Assembly: GCF_900142025.1 (NCBI RefSeq)
Contig: NZ_FQZM01000014.1
Coordinates: 19,910-83,909 of the forward strand
DNA: 64,000 nt
Reading direction: 5' to 3'
From: Desulfofundulus thermosubterraneus DSM 16057
Lineage (GTDB): Bacteria > Bacillota > Desulfotomaculia > Desulfotomaculales > Desulfovirgulaceae
Below, in pieces: positions 9,224 through 17,474 of the stretch. Every line of letters starts with the position of its first letter. The first letter of the stretch is position 1. The notes under the pieces are model-generated. The model did not search any database, was not told the DNA's origin, and was given only the letters and a program-made list of their open reading frames with translations. The translations under genes and the position numbers were made by a program.

Positions 9224-10627
9224 ATGAAGAGGTTGATAACGGGCATAAAAAATCTCGATTATATTCTCGGCGGCGGTATACCCGCTTATTCGCTGAACAT
9301 CATTTCTGGTTCTCCGGGCAGTGGGAAGACGATATTCGTCCAGAACATCATATTTAACAATGCCAGGAACGGCCTTAAGAGCCTGTACCTGACCACTATA
9401 TCGGAATCGCAGCTGAAGATGGTTAGGCATCTTCAAGATTTTGAGTTCTTCTCGGACGACCTGCTGGGGGACAGAGTTATTTACGGGGATCTGGGGGCCG
9501 TCCTGCGCAGGCAGGGCGCGAGCGAGGGTCTGGATTACCTGACTCAAATGATCAAAGAACATTTGCCAAACATAGTTGTAATCGACAGTGTCAAGGTTAT
9601 AAGGGACCTCTTCCCGGACGAGAAAACCTTCAGGTCCTTTATTTTCGAGCTGGCTGCCGTTCTATCGATATGGGAGATCACCGCGTTTCTCGTCGGAGAA
9701 TACGAGGAACAGGAACTGACGCGCCTGAGCGAGTTTGCCATCGCCGACGGGATTTTTCACCTTTACGGGCAGGAAGAAAAGCGGTTTCAAAAAAGGTACA
9801 TGCGCGTCCTGAAAATGAGGGGTACCAGTTTCCAGCACGGGGAACATTTGTTTCAAATTGGTCCTGTGGGGATAAAAGTGTACCCAAGGATGAGGCCGGA
9901 GGGTGAAGAACTCCGGTACGATGTCAAGCTGGGGCGAAAGGAATTCGGGATCTGTGGACTGGACGAAATGTTGTGCGGTGGGTTGCTGGAAGGGACTATC
10001 ACACTCATTTCCGGTGCCACAGGTACGGGCAAGACGATGTTTGCCCTTAAGTTCTTGCTGGAAGGCGCTGAGAAAGGCGAAAGGGGGATATTCCTTTCTT
10101 TTGAAGAGCCTGTAGATCAACTTCAGAATACTGCCCGCTGTCTGGGCTGGGAGATAGATAAATATCTGGCAGAGGGCCAGCTGGAGATCAAGTTTATTTC
10201 TCCCGTAGAACTGGACGTAGATAAACACGCTTTCGAGATACTGGACATGATCGGGGAAAAAAAGGTGGAGAGGCTTGTCATCGACAGCATCTCCTCTTTT
10301 GAAAGCAGCGTTACCGATATACAAAAGTACAGGGATTATCTCTGGGCGATAGGACAGCAACTCAGGAGGCGGCACGTTACCACTATTCTTACGGTGCTCA
10401 ACGAGGACCTCTTTTCGCCCCTGATAGTATCCAGAGCGCAATTATCCCTGATTACCGATAATATAATCATACTGCGGTACGTGGAGGACAATTCCAGCAT
10501 CAGAAAGGTTCTTGGAGTCCTGAAAACCCGTGGAAGCGACCACGACAAGTCCCTGAGGGAGTACGAGTTTTCTCCAGAGGGGATAAACGTTCTCGGCAGG
10601 TTGGACAAAGCAGATATGCTAAAATGA
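9224..10627 (+). CDS. KaiC/GvpD-like protein with two RecA-type ATPase domains
   Basis: A double-domain member of the KaiC superfamily, 467 residues. The first Walker A is GSPGSGKT (29-36), the second GATGTGKT (264-271). In the second domain FLSFEEP keeps the paired acidic residues that activate water in KaiC; the matching place in domain 1 reads LYLTTISES, so domain 1 may bind but not hydrolyse ATP well. KaiC-like proteins without KaiA/KaiB occur widely in signalling roles. Between a small helical protein and a diguanylate cyclase whose start overlaps its stop, so a link to c-di-GMP signalling is likely. It is not evidence of a clock. Confidence 0.85.
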   Translation: MKRLITGIKNLDYILGGGIPAYSLNIISGSPGSGKTIFVQNIIFNNARNGLKSLYLTTISESQLKMVRHLQDFEFFSDDLLGDRVIYGDLGAVLRRQGASEGLDYLTQMIKEHLPNIVVIDSVKVIRDLFPDEKTFRSFIFELAAVLSIWEITAFLVGEYEEQELTRLSEFAIADGIFHLYGQEEKRFQKRYMRVLKMRGTSFQHGEHLFQIGPVGIKVYPRMRPEGEELRYDVKLGRKEFGICGLDEMLCGGLLEGTITLISGATGTGKTMFALKFLLEGAEKGERGIFLSFEEPVDQLQNTARCLGWEIDKYLAEGQLEIKFISPVELDVDKHAFEILDMIGEKKVERLVIDSISSFESSVTDIQKYRDYLWAIGQQLRRRHVTTILTVLNEDLFSPLIVSRAQLSLITDNIIILRYVEDNSSIRKVLGVLKTRGSDHDKSLREYEFSPEGINVLGRLDKADMLK

Positions 10628-12054
10628 GGTGTTACTTAGTGCACACGAACCTTTTACTCAGCGTCCCGGTAAGGTACTGGCAGGATTTTCAAGATACGCT
10701 GGCCAGAGCCACGAACGCGAACATCTACATCTTTGACGCGAACGGCGCTCCTTTTTCCCGGTTCAGTTTGCCGGCTGAATTATGCCAGGAGGTGAATAAA
10801 GGGAGGGAGCTCCGTAACGAAAAGTGCATCGATTTTTACAGGCTTGCCTGCGGTTCGTTAGAAGAGAAAGACATGCTTACCTGTCCTTATGGACTTAAGC
10901 TCTGCGCGTACCGCCTGGGCAGCTATGCCCAGAGAATAGGTTATCTCATGGTTGCCCCTTCCAGGCACACGACCCTGGTGGAACGCGAGGAAGAAATTGC
11001 TTTCATCACGAAAGCGCATAACGTTTACCGGACGATCAACGAGGTTTTCAGCGCCATTTTAGAAAAGAACCTGTTAGGGTTGCGTAGACTGGAACTGAAC
11101 AGCATCTACGAGATCAGCCGCCTCATGACCTCGATCGTCGAGCTGGACAGGGTTCTGGAACTTATAACTAATTCGTTGATCATAATTTATCAAGCTGACT
11201 TGTGCTTTGTTGGCCTCAGGGAAGGTGGTAAAATCAGGGTGGCCCAGGGGAAAGGCGTTCACGGCAGCCAGTTGATCGGGAAGGAATGGCCCCTGGTCCA
11301 CCCGTTGGTTGAGCGGATTTTTTCAAAAGTTGAACCGTCTTCTTTGAGTATTGAGGAGCTTAAGGTTTTACCGGGCTTTACCGGTACAGAGGCTGCTCCC
11401 GGAACTGAAATCATGGTTTATCCCCTCTGGACTGCCCTGGGGATCGTCGGGTTGTTGGGTATAGCGGCCCCTGCCTCCCTGGGTGACAACGGCAGTAAAA
11501 ACCTGCAGATATATATAAACTTCGCCGCGGTAGCCCTGGCTAACGCGACTCTCATACGCCGCCTGGAAAGAGAAGCCGAAACCGACTACCTAACCGGTTT
11601 TCTTAACAAGCGCGTTCTGCGGGATGTACTGGCTGCCGAACTTCAGAGGGCAGCGAGGTACGGTTACCACCTGTCGGTTATTTTCCTGGATATAGATGAC
11701 TTCAAGGCTTATAACGATACTTTCGGGCACCTGGCCGGCGATGTGGTGTTGCAGAAAACGGCAGAGTTAATAAAAAACTCCATCAGGACTACGGATATTG
11801 CATGCCGTTACGGGGGCGAAGAGTTTATAATCATTCTACCGGGGACAAAAGGGGGAGATGCTGCGAAAGTGGCGGAAAGAATACGTAAATCCGTTGAGGT
11901 TTACCCTTTCCCGCACCGCCGGATTACGGCAAGCCTGGGCGTGGCCCAGGCGAAAAAAAACGATTCTGTCGACTCGCTGCTTGCAAGGGCGGATCAAGCC
12001 TGCTACCAGGCAAAGGAACGAGGGAAAAACCACCTCTATCTGGATCCATCGTAA
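10624..12054 (+). CDS. PocR-GAF-GGDEF diguanylate cyclase
   Basis: Makes cyclic di-GMP from two GTP. Residues about 10-115 resemble a PocR sensory domain (conserved Cys at CIDFYRLACG and CPYGLKLCAYR). A GAF-like segment follows (about 160-310), then the GGDEF domain with the signature RYGGEEF near 395-401 and the usual LDIDDFKAYNDTFGH block. Its start (ATG at 10624) overlaps the kaiC-like stop by 4 bases. The active site is intact; an RxxD inhibition site is not obvious. No membrane segment. Confidence 0.88.
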   Translation: MRCYLVHTNLLLSVPVRYWQDFQDTLARATNANIYIFDANGAPFSRFSLPAELCQEVNKGRELRNEKCIDFYRLACGSLEEKDMLTCPYGLKLCAYRLGSYAQRIGYLMVAPSRHTTLVEREEEIAFITKAHNVYRTINEVFSAILEKNLLGLRRLELNSIYEISRLMTSIVELDRVLELITNSLIIIYQADLCFVGLREGGKIRVAQGKGVHGSQLIGKEWPLVHPLVERIFSKVEPSSLSIEELKVLPGFTGTEAAPGTEIMVYPLWTALGIVGLLGIAAPASLGDNGSKNLQIYINFAAVALANATLIRRLEREAETDYLTGFLNKRVLRDVLAAELQRAARYGYHLSVIFLDIDDFKAYNDTFGHLAGDVVLQKTAELIKNSIRTTDIACRYGGEEFIIILPGTKGGDAAKVAERIRKSVEVYPFPHRRITASLGVAQAKKNDSVDSLLARADQACYQAKERGKNHLYLDPS

Positions 12055-12221
12055 CACTTTTTGGAGTGCGGGCCGGCTCACTTTCCGGCTTCCGAACTCT
12101 TTCCACCAAAAATTAAAGCGCCAGCAAAGAAGGATGGAAAGTCTACCTTTTCCTGCAGGCCCTTCTCTTTGCCGGGAAAAGCTTTACGGACAAGCTGGTA
12201 CGGTTGGAGGAACAGGTTAGT

Positions 12222-12243
12222 CCGCCCCCCGCTGGTGGGGCGG
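12222..12243 (-). terminator. GC-rich hairpin behind the feo operon
   Basis: CCGCCCC (12222-12228) pairs with GGGGCGG (12237-12243), only 3 bases after the feoB stop on the minus strand. No U-run follows, so termination is a guess. The rest of 12055-12246 holds no gene that I can support. Confidence 0.35.
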
Positions 12244-12246
12244 GAG

Positions 12247-13647
12247 TTATACCAGCCCCAGCGACCGCACCGTCTGTGCCACCGCAAAGCAAACCAGGCC
12301 GGCAACGGCCAGGGGAATGACCGCCGCCCAAACTGCCCACCTGATGCTTTTTGTTTCCCGCTGGATGGTGAACAGCGTGGTGCCGCAGGGAAAATGCAGC
12401 AGGGAAAAGAGCATGGTGCACAATGCGGTCAGCCACGTCCAGCCGTGTCCGTGAACCAGAATGTTTTGCAGAACGTTTAAGCTGTCCACTTCCACCATAG
12501 TTCCAGCGGATAAGTAGCCCATAAGGAGAATGGGCAGGACAATTTCATTGGCCGGCAGGCCCAGGATGAAGGCCAGCAGGATGAAGCCGTCCAAACCCAG
12601 GGCCCGCCCGAAGGGTTCCAGCAAACCCGCTCCCCGGGCAAGCAGGCTCTGTCCTTCGAAGCTGATGTTGGCCAGGAGCCACACCACAGCGCCCGCCGGC
12701 GCGGCTACAGTCACGGCCCGGGCCAGGACGAAGAGCGTGCGGTCCAGTACGGAGCGGACCAGCACCCGGCCCACCTGGGGCAGGCGCAGTGGTGGCAGTT
12801 CCAGGGTAAAGGTGGTAGGCACCCCTTTCAAGATGGTTCTTGAAAGCAGCCACGAAGTAAGCAGGGTAATCAGTATCCCCGCCAGAATAAGCCCCACTAC
12901 GGTAAAGGAAGCGGCCAGAGAGCTGAAACCCGGGGCTGCCGCCGGGCCGACAAATATGGAGGTCAGGGCTATCAGGGTGGGGAAACGGCCGTTGCAGGGG
13001 ACGAAGTTATTGGTCAGGATGGCGATCAATCTTTCCCGGGGGGATTCTATAATGCGGCAGGCCATTACGCCGGCTGCATTGCAGCCGAATCCCATGCTCA
13101 TAGTTAACGCCTGCTTACCCTGGGTGCCGGCCATCTTAAATAAAGGGTCGATATTAAAGGCCACCCGGGGCAGGTAACCCAGGTCTTCCAGCAGGGCGAA
13201 GATGGAGAAAAAGATGGCCATGGGGGGTAGCATCACTGATACCACCCAGGCCGCGGTGCGGTAGACGCCTGTGACCACCAGCCCGTGCAGCCAGGGTGGA
13301 GCGTCCAGCCGCACAAAGACTTCCGAAAGCCGTTCCTCCCCCCAGAACAAGGCCTTCGCCAGTAACTGCGAAGGGTAATTGGCTCCCACCAGGGTTATCC
13401 AGAAAGCCAGCCCCAGGAGCAGGAACATAATCGGGAAGCCCAGCAGGCGCGAAGTGAGGATGTCGTCCACTTTATGTTCCCAATCCCTGTGGGGACCGGT
13501 TTGCCTGACCACCCGGGCGGCGATGGCTTCCGCCTCCCGGTAAATTGTTTTGACGATGCGGTCCCGTATCTCAAGCTGATGGGCTTCGTTCACCACGCCG
13601 GGCCCGGCTTCAGGTGGGGCAGTATTTATACCGCTCACGTAAAACAC
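12247..13647 (-). CDS. feoB: Ferrous iron transporter, membrane part of split FeoB
   Basis: The permease half of FeoB: two Gate domains with many membrane helices (for example ILTSRLLGFPIMFLLLGLAFW and MLPPMAIFFSIFALLEDLGYLPRVAF) and the conserved GFGCNAAGVMACR pore motif. 466 residues. The GTPase half is a separate gene just upstream in another frame, with a 38-base overlap. This split is known in some Firmicutes, so it is not necessarily a frameshift. ATG at 13647. The lack of a fused G protein means the two must meet at the membrane. Confidence 0.88.
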   Translation of the reverse strand: MFYVSGINTAPPEAGPGVVNEAHQLEIRDRIVKTIYREAEAIAARVVRQTGPHRDWEHKVDDILTSRLLGFPIMFLLLGLAFWITLVGANYPSQLLAKALFWGEERLSEVFVRLDAPPWLHGLVVTGVYRTAAWVVSVMLPPMAIFFSIFALLEDLGYLPRVAFNIDPLFKMAGTQGKQALTMSMGFGCNAAGVMACRIIESPRERLIAILTNNFVPCNGRFPTLIALTSIFVGPAAAPGFSSLAASFTVVGLILAGILITLLTSWLLSRTILKGVPTTFTLELPPLRLPQVGRVLVRSVLDRTLFVLARAVTVAAPAGAVVWLLANISFEGQSLLARGAGLLEPFGRALGLDGFILLAFILGLPANEIVLPILLMGYLSAGTMVEVDSLNVLQNILVHGHGWTWLTALCTMLFSLLHFPCGTTLFTIQRETKSIRWAVWAAVIPLAVAGLVCFAVAQTVRSLGLV

Positions 13648-14380
13648 CCCATTCCGGTACCTTAAAGTATTGCCTTATATTATCGAGAGTGCTCCGGTCG
13701 TGATCGATTATTCTTAACGCCAGCCAGCGGGCGTTGATCCACTCCTTGATTTCCCCGGGTATTTTTTCTTCCAGCCGTGCCACGGCCTCTTCGATATCGG
13801 GATCGTAAATCAGCCGGCGGGGGCTGGTCACTATTTGTCCCCGTGCCAGGGCGTCGATCCCGGCCTTTAATTCCGTAAGGCCCAGGCCGTTCCTGGCAGC
13901 CGTGACTACCACGGGTACACCCAGTTCCCGGGCCAGGCAATCGACATCAATAAAAATGTTTTTCCTGCGCGCCTCATCAATAAAGTTAACACAAACAATT
14001 ACCTTGCTGGTAATTTCCATCACCTGTAAAGCCAGATTTAAATTTCTTTCCAGGCAGGTGGCGTCGGTAACTACCACTGTGGCGTCCGGCCGGGCAAAGC
14101 ATAAAAAGTCCCGGGTGACTATTTCTTCGGCCGAGTTTGCCAGCAGGGAATAGGTTCCCGGCAGGTCCACCAGGATGTACTTTTTGCCGCCGAAATGAAA
14201 TGTGCCCTGTGTCTGGAGTACCGTCTTACCCGGCCAGTTGCCCGTGTGCTGTTTCAACCCGGTCAGGGCGTTAAAAATGGTGCTTTTGCCGGTATTGGGG
14301 TTGCCCGCCAGGGCAATTACGGCGGCGCCGGGGTCCGGGTGGATGTTAAACCTTTCGCGCAGTTCGGTTGCAAGGGGCAT
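13610..14380 (-). CDS. feoB: FeoB GTPase (small G-protein part of split FeoB)
   Basis: The cytoplasmic G domain that drives or gates ferrous iron uptake. G1 GNPNTGKS is at residues 26-33, G3 DLPGTYS near 71-77, and the switch region with HTGNWPGKT is typical of FeoB. The G4 motif is FIDEA instead of the usual N-x-x-D, reading CVNFIDEARR. The helical GDI-like segment follows to residue 256. The stop lies within the start of the membrane part. AGGTG before the ATG; operon with feoA upstream. Confidence 0.88.
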   Translation of the reverse strand: MPLATELRERFNIHPDPGAAVIALAGNPNTGKSTIFNALTGLKQHTGNWPGKTVLQTQGTFHFGGKKYILVDLPGTYSLLANSAEEIVTRDFLCFARPDATVVVTDATCLERNLNLALQVMEITSKVIVCVNFIDEARRKNIFIDVDCLARELGVPVVVTAARNGLGLTELKAGIDALARGQIVTSPRRLIYDPDIEEAVARLEEKIPGEIKEWINARWLALRIIDHDRSTLDNIRQYFKVPEWGVLRERYKYCPT

Positions 14381-14591
14381 AAAAACACCTCACTACTTGT
14401 GCTGCTCTTAAAAGGCTTCTCCGGGTGGCAGAGGATACGGACGCGGATGGTGTACCGCGGTTTTTCAAGGGCTTCGCACAAGCCAGAGGAGGCGGCGGCA
14501 GGGGCCGGAACACAGGAACTGCGGGAAAAGTAGGCCGCCGTCCGGGCAGTTTGCAAAGGTGATTCGTGCTGCCTTCAGCGCGCCGGCAGTA

Positions 14592-14825
14592 TCATAAGGG
14601 TGTCACCAGCACCTGCCCGGCTTCTTCCCGGCGCAGGGCAATTAATGCTCCCCGGATGCGGTAGGCGGTTGGATCGCCCAGCGGGCTGCGCCTTACCGCC
14701 TGGACCGGCGTGTCGGGAACCAGGCCCAGGTCCAGCAACCGGCACCTGGCCATGCCCCGTGCTTTTAAAGACACCACCCGTCCCCATTGGCCAGTGGGCA
14801 GTTCGGACAGCGGCAGGGCTTTCAC
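14592..14825 (-). CDS. feoA: FeoA ferrous iron transport accessory protein
   Basis: An SH3-like protein of 77 residues that assists FeoB in the cytoplasm. Typical features are MKALPLSELPTGQ, LLDLGLVPDTPV and the RIRGALIALRREEA segment. AAGGAGGGG is before the ATG at 14825. About 210 bases separate it from feoB and hold no supported gene. Iron control is expected but I could not identify a Fur box with confidence; minus-strand TATATAACC near 14938-14946 might be promoter sequence. Confidence 0.88.
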   Translation of the reverse strand: MKALPLSELPTGQWGRVVSLKARGMARCRLLDLGLVPDTPVQAVRRSPLGDPTAYRIRGALIALRREEAGQVLVTPL

Positions 14826-15041
14826 TCCGGCGTTCCCCTCCTTATGGAAATTTTAGGGCGACAAAACGGCCGCTTTACCGACGTCCGGGCTCATCCTAGA
14901 GCAGGTTCACCGTGTCCGGCGTTTCTTTTCCCGGCGGTTATATATTACGGGTCTACGGTTATATTGGTTACTTAAAAATAAAGGAAAACGATGGATGCGC
15001 TTCCTGCTAACCCGGCACTATTCGCTGTCGTGCGTGGATGA

Positions 15042-15077
15042 CAAAAAAACAAGGGGAACGCAAGGTGCGCTCCCCTT
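15042..15077 (-). terminator. Terminator of the 43-aa gene
   Basis: Read on the minus strand: AAGGGGAGCGCA pairs with TGCGTTCCCCTT and is followed by GTTTTTTT. A clean intrinsic terminator about 70 bases after the stop of the small minus-strand gene at 15145. Confidence 0.8.
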
Positions 15078-15144
15078 ATAATTTCAGCCGGATTCAGGTA
15101 AATGTTACCATCTAACTGCCGGACAGGTGGTTGCATTCGTCTTT

Positions 15145-15276
15145 TTATGCAGCCGGGTTGAGTTTGGTAACTATGAAGTGTTTTTCCGTTTCCCAGATCT
15201 CCGCCAGCTCATCTTCGTCCACAAAGCGCCAGCACACCTCTTCTCCTTCGAGCCAGGTCACCAGGTAGGGCATCAT
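15145..15276 (-). CDS. Small acidic protein, 43 aa, with own operator and terminator
   Basis: The minus strand encodes MMPYLVTWLEGEEVCWRF, then VDEDELAEIWETEKHF and a short tail. It has a GGGGGGACC ribosome site, a palindromic promoter element at 15293-15316, and an intrinsic terminator at 15042-15077. That triple support makes it a real gene despite its size. It is acidic, with three tryptophans and one cysteine and no membrane segment. Function unknown. ATG at 15273 would also serve. It lies between the feo operon and a c-di-GMP gene, but with separate transcription. Confidence 0.65.
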   Translation of the reverse strand: MMPYLVTWLEGEEVCWRFVDEDELAEIWETEKHFIVTKLNPAA

Positions 15277-15292
15277 TTTCCGGTCCCCCCGC

Positions 15293-15316
15293 ATTTTGTA
15301 TACTTGTATACAAAAT
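15293..15316 (-). promoter_or_regulatory. Perfect inverted repeat, probable operator
   Basis: ATTTTGTATA and TATACAAAAT are perfect inverted arms of 10 bp around CTTG. The site lies 17 bases before the start of the 43-aa gene, so a bound repressor would block its promoter or ribosome. Such short AT-rich palindromes are typical of GntR- or TetR-type operators, but the regulator is unknown. Confidence 0.6.
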
Positions 15317-15866
15317 CCCTTAACTTTATCTTAACAAACAAAGCAACTCCCGGCAAGACCTGATTTAAAAAAGTGGGGAAAAAGCGGAGCATCATGAAGG
15401 AAAAGCATTTCTTTTGTCGAAAAAAGCCCGGGTAAAAATCTTGCCCTCCGGGAGAACAGGCCCGGTAAAGGCCGGGGACTAAATAAAGGGTCTTTTGTTT
15501 CCTGCGGGGAATCATTATTTGCGCAAAAGAAAAAGAAAGGGACGGAGATGGTTTCCATGGTGCAGAGGAAAAAGAAGTTTAGCTTTAGAACGTGTGTTGG
15601 GGGGGGGGTAAGGATACCCGTTTATACCATAATATACCTAATATGGATTGTTCTGGCGTACATCCTCCCCTGCATCTACCTGCGTTCCCCACCTTTTTCC
15701 CCCCTGATTTCATTCGTCAGGCAATCATCTATCAAAAACCGGAGCCACCTACCCCTCGCCGGTGCCACTCTAACCAATTTCAAAACGCCATCATCTATCA
15801 AAAACCCGTCTGATATACAGTTGCCTGTACATTCATCCAGTTGAGATCTTATGGTAAGTCATACCC
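15317..15866. other. 550-base gene-poor stretch with hairpins and a 17-bp direct repeat
   Basis: No gene is firmly supported. At 15425-15482 there are GC-rich self-pairing tracts (CCCGG...CCGGG) with a T-run on the minus-strand side. A 17-bp sequence (ATCATCTATCAAAAACC) occurs at 15724-15740 and again at 15790-15806. An open frame from 15548 to 15844 (98 aa, with one hydrophobic stretch IPVYTIIYLIWIVLAYILPC) has a weak ribosome site and an unconvincing second half; I rate it below 0.2. Confidence 0.4.
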
Positions 15867-17078
15867 ATGGGAGTGAAGGTTGAAGTGAAAAGCGAGGAAA
15901 GGGTTGTCCCAGCTCAGAGTCCGGAGAAAAATTCCGGGACAGCCCCGGATACTAACTGGCTGAAGGCCCACATTCTGATCACCAGAAAAGTAAATCTTCT
16001 CCTTCTCGAGGTCCGCGAGGAGAGCGAATTGTTCAAGCGCATTTGCGAACTTCTCACCGGGCTCGAATTTATCAGGTTTGCCTGGATCGGTCTTGCCGAG
16101 AAAGAGACATTTGGCGTAACGCCCATTGCCCACAGCGGTTTTGAGAACGGCTACCTGCGTTCAGTAAAGGTTACCTGGGACGACAGCCAGACGGGTTTCG
16201 GACCGACCGGCACGGCCATCAGGACGGGCGAGCCCGTAGTGGTGCGGGATATAGGTGGCGACCTGCAGCATGCGCCCTGGCGCGAGGAAGCGGTGCGCCG
16301 TGGCTATGCGTCAAGCGCGGCCATTCCCCTCGTGCACGAGGGCGAAGTTGTGGGAACCATTAATGTTTATTCCCACCTGCCGGACGCTTTTGGCCCCGAA
16401 GAAATTGCCTTTCTCGCCGAAATTGCAGGCGACATTGCCCTGGGGATCAAGCGGCTGCGCCTGGAAAGAAAGCTGGACGAAACGGTCATCCGGCTTCGGC
16501 AGATGCTGTACGGCACGGTGGAGGCCCTCAGCAGAATGCTGGAACTGCGGGACCCGTACACAGCCGGCCACCAGATACGGGTGGCCGGGTTGGCCTGTGC
16601 CATCGCCCGGGAGATGGGATGGCCGGAAGACCGGGTGGAGGGTCTCCGGCTCGCCGCGTTGCTGCACGATATAGGCAAGATGGCCATCCCGGCAGAGATC
16701 CTCACCGCACCGCGCCGGTTGACGGAACCGGAGCTGCAACTGATCAGGTTACACCCGGTGCTGGGATTCGAAGTACTGAAGGGGATAGATTTTCCCTGGC
16801 CGGTATCGCAGGCAATGCTGCAGCACCACGAGAGACTGGACGGGAGCGGTTACCCGAACGGGCTGCGGGGAGAGGCCATCATTCCCGAGGCCCGGATCCT
16901 GGGCGTTGCCGACGTGGTGGAAGCCATGGCTTCGCACCGGCCCTACCGGGCCGCCATGGGTATGGAGGCCGCCCTGGAAGAAATCAGCCGGAACAGCGGC
17001 GTCCTTTACGATCCGCAGGTGGTGGAGGCGTGCCTGGTCATTTGCCGGAACAACCCCGGCGTCCTGGCGCAGGATTAA
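15867..17078 (+). CDS. GAF-HD-GYP cyclic-di-GMP phosphodiesterase-like protein
   Basis: 403 residues. A GAF sensor (about 45-215, with GPTGTAIRTGEPVVVRDI and SSAAIPLVHEGEVVGTINVYS) is joined to an HD-GYP domain (about 215-400). The catalytic motifs HDIGK and HHERLDGSGYP are intact. The ATG at 15867 has a poor ribosome site; internal GTGs within the first 12 codons might be used instead. It lies alone on the plus strand before the GEMM-like RNA. Substrate c-di-GMP is inferred from the family. Confidence 0.88.
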   Translation: MGVKVEVKSEERVVPAQSPEKNSGTAPDTNWLKAHILITRKVNLLLLEVREESELFKRICELLTGLEFIRFAWIGLAEKETFGVTPIAHSGFENGYLRSVKVTWDDSQTGFGPTGTAIRTGEPVVVRDIGGDLQHAPWREEAVRRGYASSAAIPLVHEGEVVGTINVYSHLPDAFGPEEIAFLAEIAGDIALGIKRLRLERKLDETVIRLRQMLYGTVEALSRMLELRDPYTAGHQIRVAGLACAIAREMGWPEDRVEGLRLAALLHDIGKMAIPAEILTAPRRLTEPELQLIRLHPVLGFEVLKGIDFPWPVSQAMLQHHERLDGSGYPNGLRGEAIIPEARILGVADVVEAMASHRPYRAAMGMEAALEEISRNSGVLYDPQVVEACLVICRNNPGVLAQD

Positions 17079-17220
17079 ACTGGCGGTTGTCAGGTGGGTG
17101 ACGGCGGTGTTTCTCCGGACGGGGCGTAGAACGGCGCAAAAGAACGGCGGCGTTATTCTTGACGGTAACTTCAGGCAGTGGTTTAATTGAGTTAGGTATT
17201 GTGAGGTCTGGATAAAGAAA

Positions 17221-17311
17221 AAATGTCGAATCCCGGCGAAAGCCGGAAGTGCAAAACCACAGGTCTGGAGTTTCCCCTGAAGTAATCGAAAAGGCCGGGT
17301 TGTAGTAGAGA
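17221..17311 (+). ncRNA. Diverged GEMM-I-like riboswitch before the stressosome operon
   Basis: Side by side with the RNA at 7971, this one keeps CCCGGCGAAAGCCGG, CCACAGGTCT, a C-rich hairpin and GGCCGGGTTGT. It differs in the ligand core: GTCGAATCCC replaces GGGCAAACCC, and AAGTGCAAAACC replaces GACGCAAAGCC. The scaffold is thus kept while contact positions changed, which could mean another ligand or decay. A strong terminator follows at 17318, and the rsbR start is about 120 bases further. Confidence 0.65.
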
Positions 17312-17317
17312 AACGTA

Positions 17318-17353
17318 GCTGCAGGGAAGTCAGGGTTTTTCCCTGCAGTTTTT
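17318..17353 (+). terminator. Terminator after the GEMM-like RNA
   Basis: GCTGCAGGGAA (17318-17328) pairs with TTCCCTGCAG (17339-17348), followed by TTTTT. It has the same position relative to the aptamer as in the 7971 riboswitch. Confidence 0.82.
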
Positions 17354-17474
17354 CTCATTAATGAAGGCGTTTTGAAAGGGCAGCTCCTGCGGTTGCTTCC
17401 GGCAGGAAAATAAGGAATTATGTCGAAATAGCAAAAAATGGTCTCAGGTTGTAAATAATGGAGGGAAAGTGTCT

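Noticed and set aside
9224..10627. A circadian clock system
   Set aside because: No kaiA or kaiB, one domain lacks the acidic pair, and the neighbours are c-di-GMP genes.
15425..15500. A possible third c-di-GMP riboswitch
   Set aside because: GC-rich hairpins are present, but the GAAA loop, the ACGCAAAG block and the closing GGGTTGC are missing.
15720..15810. CRISPR-like array
   Set aside because: Only two copies of a 17-bp repeat, no palindromic repeat, and no cas genes in the window.
15548..15844. A 98-codon frame with one hydrophobic stretch
   Set aside because: Weak ribosome site, unlike protein in the second half, and the direct repeat lies inside it; kept only as a remark.
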